Assembly (NCBI GenBank): GCA_910587515.1
Contig: CAJULW010000003.1
Span: 1-31,570, forward strand
Direction: 5' to 3'
From: an uncultured Duncaniella sp.
GTDB lineage: Bacteria; Bacteroidota; Bacteroidia; Bacteroidales; Muribaculaceae
DNA: 31,570 nt
In this document: positions 7,937 through 16,090 of the stretch, piece after piece
How the letters are laid out: each line of letters starts with the position of its first letter
Numbering within the stretch: position 1 is the first letter of the stretch
Position numbers and translations under genes: made by a program
The notes under the pieces: generated by a model
Databases searched by the model: none
What the model was told of the DNA's origin: nothing
Seen by the model: the letters and a program-made list of their open reading frames with translations, nothing else

Positions 7937-8100
7937 TCATGAATCGTCCAATGAATCAAGCGGATTGCGAATCCGGGCTTTATGGGCACTCGACACATGA
8001 AGATAGATTGTGGTGGTCTTGAGTCGTTGTGTCCCAGAAATTCCCGTATCGTGTGTAGGTCCGTGCCCTGTTCCAGTAAATGATTTCTATACCATATCAA
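7937..8100 (-). pseudogene. Tyrosine recombinase (integrase) C-terminal remnant, frameshifted
   Basis: Reading down the minus strand gives HLLEQGTDLHTIREFLGHNDS, the classic block after the HxxR box. A one-base frame change follows, and in the next frame the text continues KTTTIYLHVSSAHKARIRN to a TGA at 7937-7939. Together they rebuild the LLGHxxxxTTxIYxHVS end of XerD/Int-type recombinases, including the nucleophilic Tyr. The N-terminal core and the HxxR box are missing. The element is therefore inactive unless the assembly is wrong. It lies upstream, in the direction of transcription, of the minus-strand immunity-type genes, which is the position expected of a recombinase heading such an array. 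Confidence 0.8.
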
Positions 8101-8333
8101 TAATTTTACGGCAAAATTTCTATGACCCCAAAATTACTGAAATAATCCGGGAAACAAACTAATCAGTCTGTTTTTAATATATAAGAATCTTTGATCGCTC
8201 TTTTGTTGCCAACCAGCCATAAATTACTAATTTGCAACTATTTCTCTACAATCCAACCTCGGTCTCAGTTTTTCTGACTATCTTTTCCCAAGATATTTAA
8301 AATCCCGAATCCAAAAAAACTGACATTAACGGC

Positions 8334-9095
8334 TTAATCCATTAAGCCAAGGACAAGTTCAACAGGGCAATGATCCGATCCCATGATTTCAGCCTTTATA
8401 TTCGCATCGGCTATCTTCAGGCGCAAACACTCGCTTACAAGAAAATAGTCGATACGCCAACCTACGTTACGTTCACGAGCTCTGGCCCTGTAGCTCCACC
8501 ATGTATAAGCATCCGTTAGATCGGGCTTTACCGCACGAAAGGTATCGATAAAACCGCAGTCAAGGAGTTTCGTGAACTCACCACGCTCCTCATCCGTAAA
8601 ACCAGCACTTCGACGGTTTGAAGCCGGATTTTTCAAATCGATCTCTTTATGAGCCACATTCATGTCGCCACACACGATGACCGGCTTTACACGGTCAAGA
8701 CAGCAAAGATAATTCCGGAAAGCCTCTTCCCATTCGATACGATAATCAAGCCGCGTAAGCTCTGCCTGTGAATTGGGGGTATATACGTTGACCAAATAAA
8801 AATCATCCATATCAAGCGTTATGACGCGTCCTTCACGGTCATGCTTGTCTATGCCTATACCATACTTCACATCCGAAGCTTCCGTCCTTGTATATATCGC
8901 TGTTCCTGAATATCCTTTACGGTCTGCAAGGTTCCAATAGGAATGATAGCCGTCAAAATCAAGTTCAAAAGCCCCGGGACTGAGTTTTGTCTCCTGCAGA
9001 CATACGAAATCAGCGTCAAACGACGCGAATATATCATTAAAACCTTTACCGCATACAGCGCGGAGTCCATTGACATTCCATGATACAAATTTCAT
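8334..9095 (-). CDS. xth: Exodeoxyribonuclease III (AP endonuclease)
   Basis: The 253-residue length is standard for bacterial ExoIII. The motifs run in order: SWNVNGLRA at the N-terminus, LQETKLS (metal-binding Glu), VYTPNSQ, GDMNVAHKEIDL (catalytic Asp and Asn), DYFLVS and the terminal GSDHCPV with the catalytic Asp-His pair. It cleaves DNA 5' to abasic sites and removes 3' blocking groups in base-excision repair. It is divergent from the efflux operon at 9304. A minus-strand TAACTTTG -7 box at 9151-9158 fits as its promoter. It marks the return to core sequence after the accessory island. Confidence 0.95.
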   Translation of the reverse strand: MKFVSWNVNGLRAVCGKGFNDIFASFDADFVCLQETKLSPGAFELDFDGYHSYWNLADRKGYSGTAIYTRTEASDVKYGIGIDKHDREGRVITLDMDDFYLVNVYTPNSQAELTRLDYRIEWEEAFRNYLCCLDRVKPVIVCGDMNVAHKEIDLKNPASNRRSAGFTDEERGEFTKLLDCGFIDTFRAVKPDLTDAYTWWSYRARARERNVGWRIDYFLVSECLRLKIADANIKAEIMGSDHCPVELVLGLMD

Positions 9096-9150
9096 ATTTT
9101 CATTCGTGTGTTTTAACTATATTAAATTATGTTATGACTATTTATAATTG

Positions 9151-9158
9151 CAAAGTTA
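9151..9158 (-). promoter_or_regulatory. Putative -7 promoter box for exonuclease III
   Basis: On the minus strand these bases read TAACTTTG, an exact TAnnTTTG match, 56 bases upstream of the xth start codon. No clear -33 element at ideal spacing is visible. Confidence 0.45.
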
Positions 9159-9178
9159 ATTAAATATCAGAATTTATT

Positions 9179-9209
9179 TTGCTGCAATGTAACTATTTTA
9201 ATAATTTTA
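9179..9209 (+). promoter_or_regulatory. Weak candidate promoter for the efflux operon
   Basis: TTG (9179-9181) and TAATTTTA (9202-9209, one mismatch to TAnnTTTG) are separated by 20 bases, the usual Bacteroidetes spacing. It lies about 95 bases upstream of the ATPase start. No operator palindrome was found. Confidence 0.3.
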
Positions 9210-9303
9210 CGTCATATATACATGAAACTGTCCCGCAGACAAATCCGGGGCACTTTCACGCAACAATATCTCCCGGATTTAATACATCGTTTCAACAATC
9301 CAT

Positions 9304-9969
9304 ATGATAATCAGCCTCAAGGACATCAACAAGTCTTATCCCGGAATCGTACCGTTACATGTACTTAAGGACGTCAATCTTTCCATAGAAAAGGGTGAAC
9401 TAGTATCTATAATGGGTGCATCAGGCTCAGGCAAATCCACGCTTCTCAACATACTCGGCATCCTTGACAACTATGACTCAGGCGAATATCTTCTTGACGG
9501 GGTCCTTATAAAGAATCTTAGCGAAAACAAGGCCGCTGATCTGCGCAACTATATGATCGGATTCGTTTTTCAATCGTTCAATCTCATCAATTACAAGAAT
9601 GCCCTTGAAAATGTCGCGCTTCCATTGTTTTATCGCGGAGTGTCTCGTCGCCAACGCAACAGACTCGCAATGGAACAGCTCGACCGGATGGGCATGGCCG
9701 ACAGGGCGACACATCTTCCAAGCGAACTTTCCGGAGGGCAGAAACAACGAGTAGCCATAGCCCGCGCACTCATAACCAAACCATCCATAATCCTTGCCGA
9801 TGAACCGACCGGAGCTCTCGACTCAAAGACATCAAAGGAAGTGATGCAAGTGTTCCGCGATCTGAACGCGGAAGGAATGACAATCGTTATCGTGACACAC
9901 GACCCGGGTGTCGGAGATCAGACCAACAGGATTATCAGAATAGCCGACGGAAGGATCGTCCATCCATAA
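9304..9969 (+). CDS. ABC transporter ATP-binding protein, MacB/LolD type
   Basis: The 221-residue nucleotide-binding subunit has Walker A GASGSGKST at 38-46, a Q-loop in FVFQSFNL near 90, the signature LSGGQKQRVAIARAL from 142 and Walker B ILADEPTGALD from 163, plus the switch His in VIVTHD. The sequence type matches the MacB/LolD/FtsE group, which drives mechanotransmission rather than classical import. It is the first gene of a five-gene plus-strand operon that also encodes both permeases, the adaptor and the outer-membrane factor. It powers the pump from the cytoplasmic face. Confidence 0.93.
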   Translation: MIISLKDINKSYPGIVPLHVLKDVNLSIEKGELVSIMGASGSGKSTLLNILGILDNYDSGEYLLDGVLIKNLSENKAADLRNYMIGFVFQSFNLINYKNALENVALPLFYRGVSRRQRNRLAMEQLDRMGMADRATHLPSELSGGQKQRVAIARALITKPSIILADEPTGALDSKTSKEVMQVFRDLNAEGMTIVIVTHDPGVGDQTNRIIRIADGRIVHP

Positions 9970-10051
9970 ATCTATTCGTACAAAATATCACCGACAATAG
10001 GAAACCAAAAATAAACAAGAGCTTTCAAAAGAATAAACTTTTAATCATAAG

Positions 10052-11278
10052 GTGTTTGATCTTGCAAATGAAATATTGGCGACTTTACGCCACAACAAAC
10101 TGCGTACAGCCTTGACAGGCTTTGCCGTTTCATGGGGCATATTCCTTCTGATAGTATTACTGAGCGTATCGCGCGGTTTAGTCAACGGCATGGAATCAAT
10201 GTTCTCCCAACGCGATACCGAAACAGTATCGATCCGTGGAGGATTTGCCCAAAAAGCTTTTAAAGGGTTGAAAGAGGACAGACGCGTGAGTCTGCGTGAT
10301 TCGGATCTTCCGGTATTGACTTCACAAAACGCCAATGTTGTAGGCGAAGTTATCGCACAAGTATCGAACGATTCCCTTCAGGTCACAAGCCCCAACGATT
10401 ATCTGACCGGTGGATACAAAGGTGTATATCCGTCAGAACTACGCAACAGCGGTCTTGACATGACAGCAGGCCGATTCATAAACCAAAATGACATAAACAG
10501 TAAAAGGCGCGTAGCGGTAATAAACGAGGAATCCGCCAAAACACTTTTCGGGAAAGAAAATCCCATCGGACAACTTGTCAAAATAAGCGACCTGTCCTTT
10601 ACGGTGGTCGGCACATACAAACAAGCGTGGCGTCGCGTGGTCTATATACCCTATTCCACAGCACGAGCCATGAGCGGAGGATCTGACATAGTCAACAATA
10701 TCACTGTAAAACTCAAAAATGTCACCACTATTGTAGAAAGCGAAGCCGCCGAAAAAGGTTTCAGGTCAACACTCGGACGTCAACACTCATTCTCGGATGA
10801 TGACAACGGAGCTTTATGGATATGGAACAGATTCTCCGATTACATGAGAACATCGACAGCGATGGGAGCCATCGGTATGGCCGTATGGGTGATAGGTCTG
10901 CTTACAATGCTTTCAGGAATCGTCGGTGTGAGCAACATCATGTTTGTCTCTGTTCGCGAACGCACACATGAGATAGGTGTAAGGCGCGCTATCGGTGCGA
11001 AACCCCGCATCATATTGCGGCAGATCATACTTGAAAGCGTAGCCATAACCACCCTATTCGGCTATATCGGCATTGTACTTGGTGTGCTTGTGTCGCAAGG
11101 CATAGCGACGCTCGTCGGTGACGGAGGCGAACGCCCCATTATCAAAGACCCCACCGTCGACATATCTATAGCCATCCAGGTAACTGTCGTACTGATAATA
11201 GCAGGAGCCTTGGCCGGACTGTTTCCCGCAATGAAATCATTGAAAATAAAACCTGTGGAAGCCCTGCGCGACGAATAG
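10052..11278 (+). CDS. MacB-like FtsX-family ABC permease, first subunit
   Basis: The 408-residue protein has the four-helix MacB permease layout. TM1 is at about 18-41, then a large periplasmic core domain, then three C-terminal spans from about 275, 325 and 370. The FtsX signature SGIVGVSNIMFVSVRERTHEIGVRRAIGAKPR lies after TM2. The start is GTG at 10052, which places the first residues (FDLANEI) just before TM1 as in relatives. In MacB the ATPase is fused to the permease. Here they are separate genes, as is common in Bacteroidetes. It probably pairs with the following permease to form a heterodimer. Confidence 0.9.
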   Translation: MFDLANEILATLRHNKLRTALTGFAVSWGIFLLIVLLSVSRGLVNGMESMFSQRDTETVSIRGGFAQKAFKGLKEDRRVSLRDSDLPVLTSQNANVVGEVIAQVSNDSLQVTSPNDYLTGGYKGVYPSELRNSGLDMTAGRFINQNDINSKRRVAVINEESAKTLFGKENPIGQLVKISDLSFTVVGTYKQAWRRVVYIPYSTARAMSGGSDIVNNITVKLKNVTTIVESEAAEKGFRSTLGRQHSFSDDDNGALWIWNRFSDYMRTSTAMGAIGMAVWVIGLLTMLSGIVGVSNIMFVSVRERTHEIGVRRAIGAKPRIILRQIILESVAITTLFGYIGIVLGVLVSQGIATLVGDGGERPIIKDPTVDISIAIQVTVVLIIAGALAGLFPAMKSLKIKPVEALRDE

Positions 11279-11312
11279 AAAGTCTCATAGCCCTGATGAA
11301 AGGACAACTTAC

Positions 11313-12557
11313 ATGAAAAATCCCATATTCGACATAGAAAACTGGCGAGAGATCGGAACCACATTGGCTCAGAACAAGACCAGAACTTTCATGACCGCTT
11401 TCGGCATATTCTGGGGCACGGCTATCCTTGCGATGCTCATAGGCGGTTCGAAAGGGCTAAAAAGTTTCATGAGCCGTAATTTCGAGGGTTTTGCGACCAA
11501 CGTGGCAATAGTCTTTCCTGGCAGGACCACCAAACCATACGCTGGCTTTAACAAAGGCATGAAACTCGAACTCAATCTCCAAGACGTGATCAATATCAGA
11601 CGCGCTATCCCTGAAATTGAAAATTCATCAGCCGTAAACAATCAATGGGGCAACGCTCTTTACGGCCAAAAGAAAACCAACGCAATGCTTACAGGCGTCG
11701 AAAGCGGCTATGACAAAATATTCGTTCCTAAAATGTATGAGGGCCGTTTTATAAACGAAGCCGACAATACCCGTAGCCGTAAAGTATGCGTTGTAGGCAA
11801 AAAGGCCGCTGACGAACTTTTCGGATCGGAATCGGGCATAGGAAAAGAAATATCACTTAACGGTATATATTATAAAGTAGTAGGCATAGCCGGACAGACC
11901 TCCGAGATACGCATGGGAGCAGAGCTTGACGAATCTGTGATAATACCCTACAATTCCATGCGGGCAAATTATAACCTCGGGACGTCGGTCGGAATGTTCA
12001 TGATGACACTCAAAAATGGATTCTCCCCGGGTGATTACGAAAAAACTGTCAGACGTCTTATATGCCGCAACCATCCGGTCGCCCCAGACGACGAAGGAGC
12101 TATGGACTATTTTGATGTATCCGAAGAATTCAAGATGGTCGACTCGGTATTTCTCGGCATAACACTACTCGCACTCGTGGTTGGAGCCGGTACACTGCTT
12201 TCAGGTATCATAGGTGTAGGTAACATCATGTGGATTATCGTTCGCGAACGTACTCACGAGATAGGTATACGACGGGCCATAGGCGCAAAACCACGCGATA
12301 TCATAGTCCAGATACTGTCCGAAAGTATGGTACTGACCACCATCGCCGGAGTCGCTGGGATCTGCTTCGCTATACTCGCGCTTGCCGGAGCCGAAGCCAT
12401 TTTTTCGGACCAAAACGGTACGGTAGCATTTCAGTTATCATTCTTGCAGGCTATATACATCCTCGTCACATTCCTCGTTCTCGGAACCGCTGCAGGACTA
12501 ATCCCATCGATAAAGGCTATGAAAATCAAACCGATCGAGGCTTTGAATGATAAATAA
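11313..12557 (+). CDS. MacB-like FtsX-family ABC permease, second subunit
   Basis: This 414-residue paralogue of the preceding gene shares the layout. TM1 is at about 22-45 (FMTAFGIFWGTAILAMLIGG), followed by a periplasmic core and three C-terminal spans. The conserved segment IIGVGNIMWIIVRERTHEIGIRRAIGAKP and the C-terminal KIKPIEAL ending match its partner. It starts 34 bases after the first permease. The two permeases and one ATPase gene suggest a heterodimeric membrane core. The substrate is unknown. Peptides, lipids or toxic compounds are all possible for this family. Confidence 0.9.
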   Translation: MKNPIFDIENWREIGTTLAQNKTRTFMTAFGIFWGTAILAMLIGGSKGLKSFMSRNFEGFATNVAIVFPGRTTKPYAGFNKGMKLELNLQDVINIRRAIPEIENSSAVNNQWGNALYGQKKTNAMLTGVESGYDKIFVPKMYEGRFINEADNTRSRKVCVVGKKAADELFGSESGIGKEISLNGIYYKVVGIAGQTSEIRMGAELDESVIIPYNSMRANYNLGTSVGMFMMTLKNGFSPGDYEKTVRRLICRNHPVAPDDEGAMDYFDVSEEFKMVDSVFLGITLLALVVGAGTLLSGIIGVGNIMWIIVRERTHEIGIRRAIGAKPRDIIVQILSESMVLTTIAGVAGICFAILALAGAEAIFSDQNGTVAFQLSFLQAIYILVTFLVLGTAAGLIPSIKAMKIKPIEALNDK

Positions 12558-12615
12558 AAATCATATACGTCCAAATGACAACACGTAAATAATAAACATA
12601 ACCAATATACAAGCG

Positions 12616-13716
12616 ATGAAAAAATTTTTACGGACATTTATATGGAGTCTGATAGTAGCGGTGTTTATAGGCACATTCGTCTATCTATTCATAAAATCAA
12701 GACCTGACAAAGAAAAATATGAGCTTGTAAGTCCCACGACAGGCAACGTGGAACGCAATACGGTCCTCACCGGCAAGATCGAACCTCGCGACGAAATCGA
12801 AATCAAGCCACAGGTGTCAGGGATCATATCAGAAATCAATGTTGAGGAGGGCGACATGGTCCATGAAGGCGACATCGTCGCGCGCATCAAAATCGTGCCG
12901 GACGAAGCCCAACTATCATCAGCATTGTCTCGTATCGAAACAGCAAAGATATCACTTGAGGACGCAAAGCTAAAGCATGAGCGCAACAAACTTCTTTTCG
13001 ATAAAAAGGTGATCAGCCGAGAGGAATTCGAGACCACCGCAACCGCTTTTGCCAAAGCTAAAGCCGAACTTGACGCTGCGCAAGACTCATATTCCATAGT
13101 CAAAGAAGGTGTATCGAAAACAAATGCGAAAGAGAGCAACACCCTTGTGAGGGCAACAATCACCGGAATAGTGCTGGACATCCCCATCAAGGTCGGTAGT
13201 TCCGTTATCCAAGCCAATACGATGAACGACGGCACAACCGTGGCCACCGTCGCAGATATGAACAATCTTATATTTGAAGGAAAAGTCGACGAAACCGAGG
13301 TCGGTATGCTCAGCGTCGGCCAACCCATGGATATCTCCATCGGAGCCCTACCCGACCTCAAACTCGATGCGACAATCGAACTTATAGCCCCAAAGGGAAC
13401 GGAAACCAACGGAGCGAACACCTTCGAGATCAAAGCCGCGATCAAAGTGCCCGCGGACTTTACACTCCGCGCAGGATACAGCGCGAATGCCACTGTCAAT
13501 CTGAGCAAAGCCGAAAATGTGCTCACCATACCCGAAAGCGTTATAGAATGGAAGGGCGACAGCACCTTTGTCTATGTCCTGACAGACTCTGTGCCAGAGC
13601 AAAAATTTGAACGCAGACCTATTGGCACAGGAACATCCGACGGCATAAACATACAGGTGAAAGACGGCATCACGGATAAATCACTTTTACGTGGGGCCGT
13701 CATAAAAAAGAAATAG
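12616..13716 (+). CDS. Periplasmic adaptor (MacA/HlyD family membrane-fusion protein)
   Basis: The 366-residue protein has an N-terminal membrane anchor (about 7-26) and a split lipoyl/barrel-sandwich domain (KPQVSGIISEINVEEGDMVHEGDIVARI at about 55-90, and TITGIVLDIPIKVGSSV near 178). A coiled-coil hairpin lies between about 95 and 165 (alternating SRIETAKISLEDAKLKHERN). A beta-barrel domain and a membrane-proximal domain (IPESVIEW...VYVLTD) close the protein. Adaptors of this type bridge the inner-membrane ABC pump to the TolC-like channel encoded next. The gene starts 58 bases after the permease. Confidence 0.92.
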   Translation: MKKFLRTFIWSLIVAVFIGTFVYLFIKSRPDKEKYELVSPTTGNVERNTVLTGKIEPRDEIEIKPQVSGIISEINVEEGDMVHEGDIVARIKIVPDEAQLSSALSRIETAKISLEDAKLKHERNKLLFDKKVISREEFETTATAFAKAKAELDAAQDSYSIVKEGVSKTNAKESNTLVRATITGIVLDIPIKVGSSVIQANTMNDGTTVATVADMNNLIFEGKVDETEVGMLSVGQPMDISIGALPDLKLDATIELIAPKGTETNGANTFEIKAAIKVPADFTLRAGYSANATVNLSKAENVLTIPESVIEWKGDSTFVYVLTDSVPEQKFERRPIGTGTSDGINIQVKDGITDKSLLRGAVIKKK

Positions 13717-13749
13717 TCAGTCAAACGTCAGCTCTTAAACATAAACAAA

Positions 13750-15051
13750 ATGAAACGCACAAGTATACCGCTGATATTATTCTCCCTCTGCCTCATACAG
13801 GGGAAAGCACGCGCTGAGGTATGGAGCCTCGACAGTTGTCTTACGTATGCCGTTGAAAACAATCTAAACATAAAATCCGCAGAACTCAGCGTCCTCCAAG
13901 GCGAACTATCGGTGACGGAAGCGAAAGATGGATTCCTTCCGACACTAAACGCATCTGCGGGGCAAAACTGGGATTTTGGCCGGGGACTTACATCATCAAA
14001 CACGTATGCCAACCGCAACACATCAATGTTCTCATGGAACACCCAGATGTCGCTACCTGTGTTCCAAGGCCTGAAAGCTATCAGACAGCTTCGCTATTCG
14101 AAATCGAATCTTAACGCCCTCGAAAGCCAGGCGGAAGCCTCACGTGACGAAGTAAGGCTCAGCGTTATCACAGGCTATCTACAAGCACTCTACAATCGCG
14201 AGTTACTCGAAGTCAGCCGCGAGCAACTGCGGCTATCCACAGTCCAACTCGAACGTCAGAAAGTGTTGCTTGAAGGAGGGAAAGTCCCGGAAGTAGATGT
14301 CATACAAGCCAATGCAAAAGTAGCACAAAGCGAATTACAGGTCGTGACCTCTGAAAACGACTATCGGACATCGCTGATCGAATTAGCCAAAACACTTGAA
14401 TTGCCAGACATAGAAAATTTTGAGATCGAAACGGTCAATGATGAAAACATCTCACTGTTAAACGCAGAGGAGGTGTATCGAAACGCTCTGGCCAATTATC
14501 CCGCAATGCAGGCTGCCCGTCTAAATATAAAAGCCGCAGACGACGCAGTGTCCCTTGCACGCAGCGGCTACCTCCCGCGCATAAATTTCAATGCCGGCCT
14601 CGGAAGCAGCTATTATACCGTGTCTGGCGAACAAAGCACGTCTTTCGGCTCTCAAATGAGAGATAATTTTTCGAAAACATTAGGTTTTTCACTTTCCGTA
14701 CCTATTTTCGACGCTTTTTCGACACGCAATCAGATAAAACAAGCCAAAGTACGCAAACTGAACGCGCTTCTAACTCTCTCTCAGCAGGAAAGTGATCTTC
14801 ACAAGACAATACGTCTGGCATATTATCAAGCCATTGGTGCAGAAAAGAAATACCAGGCAGGAAAAGTCGCTGTCAGCGCAGCCAAGGCCGCTCTTGACGC
14901 GATGACAGAAAAATACACATACGGGAAAGCCAACGCGACCGAATGGGAACAAACACAATCTAACTATATCACGACTCTCGCGCAACAAGTCCAAGCGAAA
15001 TATGAAATGATACTCAGGAACAGAGTGCTAAACTTTTATAATCGCAAATGA
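13750..15051 (+). CDS. TolC-family outer-membrane efflux protein
   Basis: The 433-residue protein carries a signal peptide (about 1-23). Two OEP repeats follow, with the recurrent helical pattern of TolC (WSLDSCLTYAVENNLNIKSAELSV at the start, NALANYPAMQAARLNIKAADDAVSLARSGYLPRINFNAGLG for the second repeat). The length is normal for Bacteroidetes members. It supplies the outer-membrane exit duct and periplasmic alpha-barrel for the pump. It is the last gene of the operon, 33 bases after the adaptor. No obvious terminator hairpin follows. Confidence 0.92.
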   Translation: MKRTSIPLILFSLCLIQGKARAEVWSLDSCLTYAVENNLNIKSAELSVLQGELSVTEAKDGFLPTLNASAGQNWDFGRGLTSSNTYANRNTSMFSWNTQMSLPVFQGLKAIRQLRYSKSNLNALESQAEASRDEVRLSVITGYLQALYNRELLEVSREQLRLSTVQLERQKVLLEGGKVPEVDVIQANAKVAQSELQVVTSENDYRTSLIELAKTLELPDIENFEIETVNDENISLLNAEEVYRNALANYPAMQAARLNIKAADDAVSLARSGYLPRINFNAGLGSSYYTVSGEQSTSFGSQMRDNFSKTLGFSLSVPIFDAFSTRNQIKQAKVRKLNALLTLSQQESDLHKTIRLAYYQAIGAEKKYQAGKVAVSAAKAALDAMTEKYTYGKANATEWEQTQSNYITTLAQQVQAKYEMILRNRVLNFYNRK

Positions 15052-15251
15052 AATAGATGTAAATACCAGCCCACATATTTGTCAACTCACACTTTGTACG
15101 AAGCAAATTTCAGATATCCATTTTTTAAATACTAAAAACACAAACTCAATCTGGTATATTTTAATGAATTGTATCGGAAAGGAACAGCTATATCACCTCT
15201 ATTTTTAAGTATTTTTAACTCTGTTTTAATATCTTATCTCTGAGAAGTTGG

Positions 15252-15259
15252 TAATTTTG
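15252..15259 (+). promoter_or_regulatory. Putative -7 promoter box for the Crp/Fnr regulator
   Basis: TAATTTTG matches TAnnTTTG exactly and lies 33 bases upstream of the ATG at 15293. The 200 bases before it, after TolC, contain no gene and no clear hairpin. Confidence 0.5.
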
Positions 15260-15292
15260 CGTGTTATATAACATAGTTGCACGACACGACTC

Positions 15293-15994
15293 ATGATCAA
15301 GGAGACAATTGAAAAAATATTGACAGAAGAACTAACCGAGATTTGGGCGCTTCTAACCAACGAAGAAAAACGTCAGTTGATTGATAACTTTACAATCCAC
15401 CACTATAAAAAAAACCAAATCGTCTATGCGGAAAAAGAGGAGCCCGAGTTTCTTTGGGCTCTCATTGACGGCAAAGTCAAAAAATATAAAGACGGAGTGG
15501 GAGGTCGTGTACAGATAATCAGGCTTATAACCCCTGGACAATATTTCGGTTATCGCGCATACTTCGCAGGCGAGCACTATGTGTCAAGCGCAGCGACGAT
15601 AGAGCCCTCTACCATAGGGACTCTTCCGATGAAACTGGTGGCGGAAATGATCAGCAAAAACAATCGTTTGGCAATGTTTTTCATCCACGAGTTGTCGCGC
15701 AACCTCGGCAACTCAGACACCAAGATCGTCAATCTCACTCAAAAGCATATACGCGGCCGTCTCGCTGAGGCTTTGATCGTCCTTCTTGACAACTATGGCT
15801 ATGAGGAAGATGACAACATGACCTTAAAAATATATATGGCCCGCGAGGATCTCGCGAACTTATCAAATATGACGACATCAAATGCGATACGCACTCTGTC
15901 AAATTTCGTCACCGAGAAAATCATAGTTGTCGACGGTCGCAAAATAAAGATACTCAACGAGCCGCAGTTGCGTAAAATCTCAAAATTCGGATAA
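15293..15994 (+). CDS. Crp/Fnr-family transcriptional regulator
   Basis: The 233-residue protein has an N-terminal cyclic-nucleotide-type sensor barrel (about 25-130, with IVYAEKEEPEFLWALIDGKVKKY and LITPGQYFGYRAYF). A dimerisation helix lies at about 135-160, and a winged helix-turn-helix at about 165-225 (MAREDLANLSNMTTSNAIRTLSNF, where the recognition helix follows TTS). The ExxSR-type cAMP pocket is not evident and there is no N-terminal Cys cluster for an Fnr iron-sulfur centre, so the ligand is unknown. It is transcribed from its own promoter. Neighbouring targets could include the efflux operon or the transporter downstream, but no binding site was identified. Confidence 0.9.
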   Translation: MIKETIEKILTEELTEIWALLTNEEKRQLIDNFTIHHYKKNQIVYAEKEEPEFLWALIDGKVKKYKDGVGGRVQIIRLITPGQYFGYRAYFAGEHYVSSAATIEPSTIGTLPMKLVAEMISKNNRLAMFFIHELSRNLGNSDTKIVNLTQKHIRGRLAEALIVLLDNYGYEEDDNMTLKIYMAREDLANLSNMTTSNAIRTLSNFVTEKIIVVDGRKIKILNEPQLRKISKFG

Positions 15995-16090
15995 ATAAGA
16001 TTTTACCGGACTCCCCGCTTACACACACAAACACACATATATTAAGGAGAGTTTTGGCTTTCACTAAAAATCTGAAAAAACGACTCTGAG

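Noticed and set aside
12681..13565. 294-codon minus-strand open frame
   Set aside because: It lies fully antisense within the adaptor gene, which has clear domain structure. The frame is Ser/Leu-rich in the way typical of an antisense shadow.
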